Source of the DNA: a bacterium
Lineage (GTDB): Bacteria; Planctomycetota; J058; JAJDCP01
DNA length: 38,088 nucleotides
Assembly (NCBI GenBank): GCA_030428695.1
Contig: JAUIEM010000033.1
Location: forward strand, 1-38,088
Direction of reading: 5' to 3'
Shown here: in pieces, positions 32,318 through 38,088 of the stretch
How the letters are laid out: each line of letters starts with the position of its first letter
Numbering within the stretch: position 1 is the first letter of the stretch
Notes under the pieces: generated by a model
Databases searched by the model: none
What the model was told of the DNA's origin: nothing
Seen by the model: only the letters and a program-made list of their open reading frames with translations
Translations under genes and position numbers: made by a program

Positions 32318-33817
32318 GTGCTGCGCAAGGTCCTGATCGCGAACCGCGCCGAGATCGCCGTCCGGGTGATCCGCGCCTGCCGGGCTCTCGGCATCGCCAG
32401 CGTCGCGGTGTTCAGCGACGCCGATCGGCTCTCCCCCCACGTGATGCTCGCCGACGAGGCCTACCCCCTGCCCGGGGTCAGCCCGGCCGAGACCTACCTC
32501 GACATCGCGAAGATCGTCGCGATCGGGGTCGCCGCCGGCTGCGACGGGGTGCACCCGGGCTACGGCTTCCTGTCGGAGAACGCGGCCTTCGCCGAGGCCT
32601 GCCGCGAGGCCGGTCTGACCTTCGTCGGCCCGAAGCCCGAGGTGCTCTCGGCGGCCGGGGACAAGGTCGCCGCCCGCGCCGCCGCCCAGCGCGCCGGCGT
32701 GCCGGTGGTGCCCGGCTCGGCGGAGCCCCTGGCCAGCGCCGAGGAGGCCCTCGCCTTCGCCGCCGAGGTCGGCTACCCGGTGCTGCTCAAGGCCCGCTCC
32801 GGAGGCGGGGGCAAGGGCATCCGCAAGGTCGCGGGGCCGGAGGAGCTCGCCGCGGCCTTCGAGCTGGCGGCCAACGAGGCCCGCAACGCCTTCGGTGACG
32901 ACGCCCTGTACCTCGAGAAGCTGGTCGTCGACGCCCGCCACATCGAGGTCCAGATCCTCGTCGACCGCGCGGGCAACGGCGCCCACTTCGGCGAGCGGGA
33001 GTGCTCGCTGCAGCGGCGCCATCAGAAGGTGGTCGAGGAGTGTCCCTCGCCGGCGGTCTCCCCGGAGCTGCGCGAGGACCTCGGCCAGTGCGCCCTGCGC
33101 CTGGCCGCCGAGGTCGGCTACGAAGGCGCGGGCACCGTCGAGTTCCTGCTCGAGGACAGCGGCGCGTTCTACTTCATGGAAGTCAACGCCCGGCTACAGG
33201 TCGAGCATCCCGTCACCGAGCTGGTCTGGGGCGTCGACCTCGTGCAGGGCCAGCTGCGCGTCGCGAGCGGCGAGAGCCGGCCGTGGACGCGCCGGGATGC
33301 GCCCCTCGGCCACGCCGTCGAGGTGCGGGTCTACGCCGAGGACCCCGGCGCGGGCTTCCTGCCGAGCTCCGGGCGCATCGTCGAGCTGTGGCTGCCGGGC
33401 GGCCCCGGGGTGCGGGTCGACCACGCCCTGCGGGCGGGGATGGAGGTGTCGCTGCACTACGACCCGATGCTCGCCAAGCTGATCGCCGGTGGCGAAGACC
33501 GGGCCGAGGCCCTCGAGCGGGCGCGGGTCGCCCTCGAGGAGCTGTGGATCGGCGGGGTGACCGACTCCGCGTCCTTCGGCGCCGCCCTGCTCGGCCGGGA
33601 GGAGGTGCGCGCGGGGGATTTCCACACCGGCAGCCTCGAGACCTGGCTGAGCGATGTCGCCGCGAGCAGCGTGCGGCACGATCCCGAGGGCGCGGCCCTC
33701 GCCGCCGCCCTGGTCCGCCAGCGCAAGAGTCCGGCGCCGGCGGAAGGGACCGCCGCGGCCGAGGACCGTTGGATCTCCGCCGGGCGCCTGCGCGGCGTCG
33801 GGCGGGTCGTGTACTGA
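32318..33817 (+). CDS. biotin carboxylase subunit of acyl-CoA carboxylase
   Basis: 499 residues from a GTG with an AGGAG site upstream. It carries the biotin carboxylase ATP-grasp fold: RKVLIANRAEIAVR at the start, CDGVHPGYGFLSEN, the glycine-rich ATP loop SGGGGKGIRKV, GERECSLQRRHQKV and the catalytic segment FMEVNARLQVEHPVTE. The C-terminal extension after residue 450 is Ala-rich and poorly conserved. It uses ATP and bicarbonate to carboxylate biotin on the carrier protein encoded next. It ends 26 bp before the carrier gene. Confidence 0.95.
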   Translation: MLRKVLIANRAEIAVRVIRACRALGIASVAVFSDADRLSPHVMLADEAYPLPGVSPAETYLDIAKIVAIGVAAGCDGVHPGYGFLSENAAFAEACREAGLTFVGPKPEVLSAAGDKVAARAAAQRAGVPVVPGSAEPLASAEEALAFAAEVGYPVLLKARSGGGGKGIRKVAGPEELAAAFELAANEARNAFGDDALYLEKLVVDARHIEVQILVDRAGNGAHFGERECSLQRRHQKVVEECPSPAVSPELREDLGQCALRLAAEVGYEGAGTVEFLLEDSGAFYFMEVNARLQVEHPVTELVWGVDLVQGQLRVASGESRPWTRRDAPLGHAVEVRVYAEDPGAGFLPSSGRIVELWLPGGPGVRVDHALRAGMEVSLHYDPMLAKLIAGGEDRAEALERARVALEELWIGGVTDSASFGAALLGREEVRAGDFHTGSLETWLSDVAASSVRHDPEGAALAAALVRQRKSPAPAEGTAAAEDRWISAGRLRGVGRVVY

Positions 33818-33843
33818 GCCGTGACACCCGTGAGGAGAACACC

Positions 33844-34347
33844 GTGCACTACGTCGCCGCATGCGGCTCGGAGAGCCTCGACATCGAGCTGGACGGCACC
33901 GGCCGGGCACGGATCGGGGACCGCGAGGTCCGCTACGAGGTCCTGCACCAGGACGGCGAGCTCTGGCAGCTCTTGATCGACGGCCGGCCCTGGGTCGGCG
34001 TGGTGCGCGGCGATGAGTCCGGCCGCCGCTACACCGTCGCCCGGCGCGGCAGCCCGCTGCGCATGACCCTGAAGTCCGAGCTGGAGACCCGGCTCGAGGC
34101 CGCGGGCGGAGGCGCCGGGGGCGCCGGCAGCGAGGTCCGCAGCCTGATGCCCGGGGTCGTGATCAAGGTGCTGATCGGCGCCGGCGACACGGTCGCTTCC
34201 GGCGAGGTGCTGCTCGTTCTCGAGGCGATGAAGATGCAGAACGAGATCCGCGCCGAGCTCGCGGGCACCGTCGCGAAGGTGCACGTCGAGCCCGGCCTGG
34301 CCGTCGCCGCCGACGCCCTGCTGGTCGAGATCGAGCCCGAAGCCTGA
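33844..34347 (+). CDS. biotin carboxyl carrier protein of acyl-CoA carboxylase
   Basis: 167 residues from a GTG at 33844, with TGAGGAGAA upstream. Residues about 1-85 form a small beta domain (the carboxylase-associated BT-like part), followed by a Gly/Ala hinge and a biotinyl domain with the biotin acceptor Lys130 in LEAMKMQNE. It is the third essential piece of the carboxylase. The separate carrier means the enzyme is a three-subunit type, rather than the alpha-chain fusion of many actinobacteria. Confidence 0.93.
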   Translation: MHYVAACGSESLDIELDGTGRARIGDREVRYEVLHQDGELWQLLIDGRPWVGVVRGDESGRRYTVARRGSPLRMTLKSELETRLEAAGGGAGGAGSEVRSLMPGVVIKVLIGAGDTVASGEVLLVLEAMKMQNEIRAELAGTVAKVHVEPGLAVAADALLVEIEPEA

Positions 34348-34375
34348 GGTCCAGCCGCAGAGGGAGGAAGACCCG

Positions 34376-36010
34376 ATGTTTCGCAAGTGGTGGCCGCTCC
34401 TTTTGTGCTCCGTGCTCGCGGCCGACCCGCCGCTCGAGGGCTACGCCGACTACGCCGCCCACAGCGCGCGCGTCGCCGCCCTCGAGGCGAACGAGGCGGT
34501 GCGGGTCAGCTCCCTGGGCCGCACCCTCGGCGGGCGGGAGATCCACCTGCTCAGCATCGGCGGCGCCGAGCCCGACGCCCGGCCGGCATTGTGCGTGGTC
34601 GGCAACGTCTACGCCCCGCACCTGGTCGGCTCCGAGCTCGCACTGCGCATGGCCGAGCAGCTGGCCGCTCGAGCGGCGGAGGAGCCGGCCGTGCGCGCGC
34701 TGCTGCGCGAGTTCACCGTGTACGTGGTCCCGCGCCCGAGCCCGGACGCGAGCGAGGCCTTCTTCGCCGCGCTCAGCCAGGGCCGGAGCGGCAACGAGCG
34801 GGCGACGGACGACGACCGCGACGGGCGCCTCGACGAGGACCCGGCGGAAGATCTCGACGGCGACGGGGCGATCACCTGGCTGCGGGTCGAGGATCCCGCC
34901 GGGAAGTGGATGGAGCACCCCGCCGACTCCTCGATCCTGATCGAGGCGGTGCGCAGCGACGACGAGCGCGGGCGCTGGAGCCTGTACAGCGAAGGCGTCG
35001 ACAACGACAAGGACGGCGCCTTCAACGAGGACGGCCCGGGCGGCGTCGACTTCAACGCCAACCTGACCTGGAACTACCCCTTCTTCGCCCCGGGGGCCGG
35101 GCCGCACCAGGTCTCGGAGCGCGAGACCCGGGCGCTGCTCGACTGGCTGTTCAGCCGGCCGAACATAGCGATGGTGCTCAGCTTCGGCCCCGACGACAAC
35201 CTGCAGCATCCGTGGAAGCCCGACGGCCGCAAGGAGGGCGAGCGCATCCTCGAGGTCATCCTGCGCGACGACGCCCCCCACGCCGACTTCGTCGCCGAGA
35301 AGGCGCGGGCGCTGCTCGGCGAGGGGGCTCCCGGGCCGGGAAGCGGAGCGGGCTCCTTCGCGAAGTGGGCGTACTTCCACTACGGGCGCTGGAGCTTCGC
35401 CAGCCGTGGCTGGTGGGTGCCTTCCGTCGAGCCGGACTCGACGGAGATCGAGACCGACGAGAAGCGCGGCGAGGACGTGCTCAACTTCAAGCGCTACCTG
35501 CGGGCCGAGGGCCTGGACGGCTGGGCGCCGTGGACGCCGGTCGAGCATCCCGACTTCCCCGGCCAGCGCGTCGAGGCCGGCGGCGAGCGTCCCTACTTCC
35601 GCCTCAACCCGCGCGCCGACACCCTCGACACCCTCGCCGCGAAGCACCTCGAGCTCGCCCTCAACCTCGAGGAGCTGCGCCCCCGGCTCGCCCTCGAGCT
35701 GAGCGCCGAAGACCTCGGCGGCGGGCTGTACGAGCTGACCCTGACCGCCCGCAACGACGGCTACCTGCCGACCCTGCCGGCGATCGGCGAGCGCAGCCGC
35801 GAGGGCTACCCCCTGATGGCGGGCCTGACCCTGCCCGCAGGCGTCGCCCTGGTCGACGGCAGCCCCCGCCGCAGGGTCGGCCGGCTCGCTGGCAACGGCG
35901 GCGAGCGCAGCCTGCGCTGGCTGTTGCGCGCCGCGCCGGGAGCCGAGCTGCAGGCCACGGTAGAGAGCCCGAGCGTCGGGTCGGCCGACGCGTCCCTGGT
36001 GCTGCGATGA
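34376..36010 (+). CDS. M14-like carboxypeptidase paralogue without zinc ligands
   Basis: 544 residues, signal peptide PLLLCSVLAAD. The layout is the same as in the next gene, but the zinc site is lost. Where the intact paralogue has His98, Glu101 and His293, this one has Tyr79 (GNVYAPH), His82 and Gly271 (SFGPDD). The Asp-rich calcium-type loops (DDDRDGRLDED, DLDGDGAIT, DNDKDGAFNED) are kept. A C-terminal beta domain (GGGLYELTLTARNDGY) follows. It is probably an inactive secreted binding or regulatory partner of its neighbour. A GGGAGGAAG site precedes the ATG. Confidence 0.88.
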   Translation: MFRKWWPLLLCSVLAADPPLEGYADYAAHSARVAALEANEAVRVSSLGRTLGGREIHLLSIGGAEPDARPALCVVGNVYAPHLVGSELALRMAEQLAARAAEEPAVRALLREFTVYVVPRPSPDASEAFFAALSQGRSGNERATDDDRDGRLDEDPAEDLDGDGAITWLRVEDPAGKWMEHPADSSILIEAVRSDDERGRWSLYSEGVDNDKDGAFNEDGPGGVDFNANLTWNYPFFAPGAGPHQVSERETRALLDWLFSRPNIAMVLSFGPDDNLQHPWKPDGRKEGERILEVILRDDAPHADFVAEKARALLGEGAPGPGSGAGSFAKWAYFHYGRWSFASRGWWVPSVEPDSTEIETDEKRGEDVLNFKRYLRAEGLDGWAPWTPVEHPDFPGQRVEAGGERPYFRLNPRADTLDTLAAKHLELALNLEELRPRLALELSAEDLGGGLYELTLTARNDGYLPTLPAIGERSREGYPLMAGLTLPAGVALVDGSPRRRVGRLAGNGGERSLRWLLRAAPGAELQATVESPSVGSADASLVLR

Positions 36011-36024
36011 GCAGGAGGAACATC

Positions 36025-37737
36025 ATGCGTCTCGCCCTTCTCGCGCTCCTCTGCGCCTGCGCCCTCGGCCAGGAGGCCTACCCGCAGCTCGGCGCCCCCG
36101 CCGACCCGCAGGTCGACGTGCGCTGGAACCGCTACCACGACCACGCGGAGATGGCGGAGATCATGACCGCCCTCGCCGAGGCCTTCCCGGAGCTGTGCCG
36201 GCTCGAGAGCCTCGGTTCCTCCTACGGCGGCCGCGAGATGTGGATGCTGCGCATCACGAACTTCGCGGTCGGCACCGAGACGGAGAAGTCCGGCTTCTGG
36301 ATCGACGGCGGCATCCACGCCAACGAGCTGCAGGGCCCGGAGGTCGTGCTCTACACCGCCTGGTACCTGCTCGAGACCTACGCGAAGAGCCCCTACATCC
36401 GCGAGCTGGTCGACAGCCGGGTGTTCTACCTGCTGCCGCAGCTCAGCCCCGACGCCCGCGACGCCCACATGACCGAGCCGAACACCACCCACAGCCCGCG
36501 CACGGGCCTGCGGCCGGTCGACGACGACCGCGACGGGCTGGTCGACGAGGACGGGCCCGACGACCTCGACGGCGACGGCCACATCACCAGCATGCGCATC
36601 CGCGATCCCTACGGCACCCACAAGCCGCACCCGGACTTCCCGGAGCTGATGGTGCGCTGCGAGCCCGGGGAGACCGGCAGCTACCGCATGCTCGGACGCG
36701 AGGGCCTCGACAACGACGGCGACGGCCGGGTCAACGAGGACGGCGACGGCTTCTACGACCCGAACCGCGACTGGGCCTGGCGCTGGCAGCCCGGCGCGAT
36801 CCAGGGCGGCGCCCACAACTACCCGTTCTCGATCCTCGAGAACCGCAAGGTCGCCGACTTCGTGATGGCCCACCCGCACATCGCCGGCGCCCAGTCGTAC
36901 CACAACACCGGCGGCATGATCCTGCGCGGCCCGGGGGTCAAGGGCGACCGCTACGAGCGCTCGGACCTGCGCGTGTTCGACGTGATCGGCCAGCGCGGCG
37001 AGAGCATGATCCCCGGCTACCGCTACCTCAACGTCGCCGAGGACCTGTACGAGGTCTTCGGGGGCGAGCTCGACTGGTTCTACGGCATGCAGGGCATCGT
37101 CTGCTACACCAACGAGCTGTTCACCGCCTACAACTACTTCCGCGAAGAGCCCGAGGGCGGCTGGTTCGGCGGCCGCGAGACCGCGCGCCGCTTCGACCGC
37201 GACCTGCTGTTCGGCGACGGCTTCGTGCCCTGGCACGAGGTCGAGCACCCGATCTACGGCACGATCGAGGTCGGCGGCGAGAAGAAGAGCTGGGGCCGCC
37301 AGCCCCCGAGCTTCCTGCTCGAGGAGGAGTGCCACCGGAACATGGCCTTCACCCTCTACCACGCCGACCAGATGCCGATGGTGCGGGTCGAGTCCCTGAC
37401 CGTAGCGGAGCTCGGCGGCGGCCTGCGCCAGGTCGACGCGGTGCTGATCAACGAGCGGGTGACCCCCTCGCGGCTCGCGGTCGACGTCAAGAACGGGATC
37501 TCCCCGCCGGACATCGTCGAGCTCCTCGGCGCGGCCGAGGTGCACATCGCGATGCAGAGCTCCGACCCCTTCTTCCAGAGCCCGAGCCGCCAGACCGTCG
37601 AGCCCCGCCGCTTCCGCCTCGGGACGATGCCCGGCCAGGGCGTGGTCTACCTGCGCTGGCTGGTCACGGGCGAGGTCGAGGGCCTCGAGTACCGCTCGAC
37701 CAAGGCCGGGGTCGCGCGCCGGAGCCTCGGCGAGTGA
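36025..37737 (+). CDS. M14-family zinc carboxypeptidase with calcium-binding-type loops
   Basis: 570 residues from the ATG at 36025, which has GGAGGAAC just upstream. An in-frame ATG at 36007 overlapping the previous stop (ATGA) is also possible. The signal sequence is LALLALLCACALG. The zinc ligands are intact: His98/Glu101 in GGIHANELQGPE and His293 in SYHNTGG. Asp-rich loops (DDDRDGLVDEDG, DDLDGDGHIT, DNDGDGRVNEDGDG) resemble thrombospondin type-3 or EF-hand calcium sites. A C-terminal beta domain closes the protein. It is an extracytoplasmic peptidase, probably calcium-stabilised, and the paralogue of the preceding gene. Confidence 0.92.
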   Translation: MRLALLALLCACALGQEAYPQLGAPADPQVDVRWNRYHDHAEMAEIMTALAEAFPELCRLESLGSSYGGREMWMLRITNFAVGTETEKSGFWIDGGIHANELQGPEVVLYTAWYLLETYAKSPYIRELVDSRVFYLLPQLSPDARDAHMTEPNTTHSPRTGLRPVDDDRDGLVDEDGPDDLDGDGHITSMRIRDPYGTHKPHPDFPELMVRCEPGETGSYRMLGREGLDNDGDGRVNEDGDGFYDPNRDWAWRWQPGAIQGGAHNYPFSILENRKVADFVMAHPHIAGAQSYHNTGGMILRGPGVKGDRYERSDLRVFDVIGQRGESMIPGYRYLNVAEDLYEVFGGELDWFYGMQGIVCYTNELFTAYNYFREEPEGGWFGGRETARRFDRDLLFGDGFVPWHEVEHPIYGTIEVGGEKKSWGRQPPSFLLEEECHRNMAFTLYHADQMPMVRVESLTVAELGGGLRQVDAVLINERVTPSRLAVDVKNGISPPDIVELLGAAEVHIAMQSSDPFFQSPSRQTVEPRRFRLGTMPGQGVVYLRWLVTGEVEGLEYRSTKAGVARRSLGE

Positions 37738-38088
37738 GCGACCTCGACCAGCGCATCCTCGAGCCGGAGCTGATGGAGGACGACGTCCAGGCCCGCGCCT
37801 ACGCCGGCGCCGACTTCTCCGCCCCGGACCAGGCCTTCGTCGAGCGCTTCTGCACGCTCTTCCCCGACTTCGCTGAGGGCCACCTGCTCGACCTCGGCTG
37901 CGGCCCGGCGGGCATCCTCTTGCGCCTGGCCCGGGCCCGGCCGAAGCTGCGCCTGACCGGCTTCGACGGCGCGGAGGCGATGCTCGCCCCGGGCCGCGAG
38001 GCGGTCGCCGCCGCCGGGCTGGGGGAACGGATCGCGCTCGTCGTCGGGCGGCTCCCCGGCTGGGGCGACGACGGGGCCTACGACGCCC
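37734..38088 (+). CDS. class I SAM-dependent methyltransferase (C-terminus beyond window)
   Basis: The GTG at 37734 overlaps the carboxypeptidase stop codon (GTGA). The visible 118 codons include an acidic start (MEDDVQARAYAGADF) and motif I LLDLGCGPAGILLRLA, followed by the acidic residue of motif II (LTGFDGAEAML). This is the SAM-binding Rossmann fold of class I methyltransferases. The substrate is unknown. It is the last gene visible in the operon that begins at 30286. Confidence 0.88.
   Translation, partial: MSDLDQRILEPELMEDDVQARAYAGADFSAPDQAFVERFCTLFPDFAEGHLLDLGCGPAGILLRLARARPKLRLTGFDGAEAMLAPGREAVAAAGLGERIALVVGRLPGWGDDGAYDA

Overview
A 38 kb window of very GC-rich (about 70 % by eye) bacterial chromosome, densely packed with about 35 protein genes, two tandem tRNA genes and no insertion sequence, integrase, CRISPR array or rRNA. 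The gene content is a Ser/Thr protein kinase, two FHA proteins, a tandem STAS protein, the start of an RRM RNA-binding protein, tandem M14 carboxypeptidases with Asp-rich calcium-binding-like segments, MA-clan secreted peptidases and an acyl-CoA carboxylase/B12 operon. This fits a large-genome, environmentally living bacterium of the Planctomycetota or Myxococcota kind. The sequence alone does not fix the phylum. Where promoters can be read they are ordinary sigma-70 type (TTGACx, 16-17 bp, TAxxxT).

Layout. 1-7.3 kb: a truncated HEAT/prenyltransferase-like lipoprotein, an aldo/keto reductase, a DUF6702-like/alpha-beta-hydrolase fusion that has lost its nucleophile, a block of 93-bp intergenic repeats, an M1 aminopeptidase and a small lipoprotein. 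7.3-10.7 kb (minus strand): an overlapping operon of sirtuin, ABC ATPase, ABC permease and an endonuclease/exonuclease/phosphatase-fold protein. 10.9-13.4 kb: an FHA-GAF-degenerate HD-GYP protein, a micro-ORF, and a 20-codon remnant of an RRM protein followed directly by a terminator. 13.4-17.2 kb (minus strand): an operon from a strong promoter, STAS-STAS, PAAR, a Met-rich unknown, an acidic/basic low-complexity protein, a two-TM protein and a secreted protein. 17.2-21 kb: a DUF3556 membrane protein and a DUF1697 protein, divergent from a TetR regulator, then an unknown 263-aa protein. 21.1-26.3 kb: a thioesterase and Ser/Thr kinase, divergent from an FHA-degenerate GGDEF protein, then a PDZ/pseudo-peptidase lipoprotein. 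26.3-26.6 kb: tRNA-Cys and tRNA-Leu. 26.7-29.1 kb: a long coiled-coil protein translationally coupled to an actin-like ATPase. 29.4-30.3 kb: an anchored metallopeptidase. 30.3-38.1 kb: a polycistron of B12-binding mutase subunit, carboxyltransferase, biotin carboxylase, biotin carrier, two M14 carboxypeptidase paralogues (one without zinc ligands) and a methyltransferase cut by the window end.

Working together. The 30-34 kb genes make a propionyl-CoA to methylmalonyl-CoA to succinyl-CoA route; the large mutase subunit is not in the window. The kinase, the FHA proteins and the STAS protein suggest phospho-signalling. The two FHA proteins carry domains of the cyclic-di-GMP world that have lost their catalytic residues. 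The most promising undescribed system is the coiled-coil/actin-like pair. The STAS-PAAR operon and the set of pseudo-enzymes come next.
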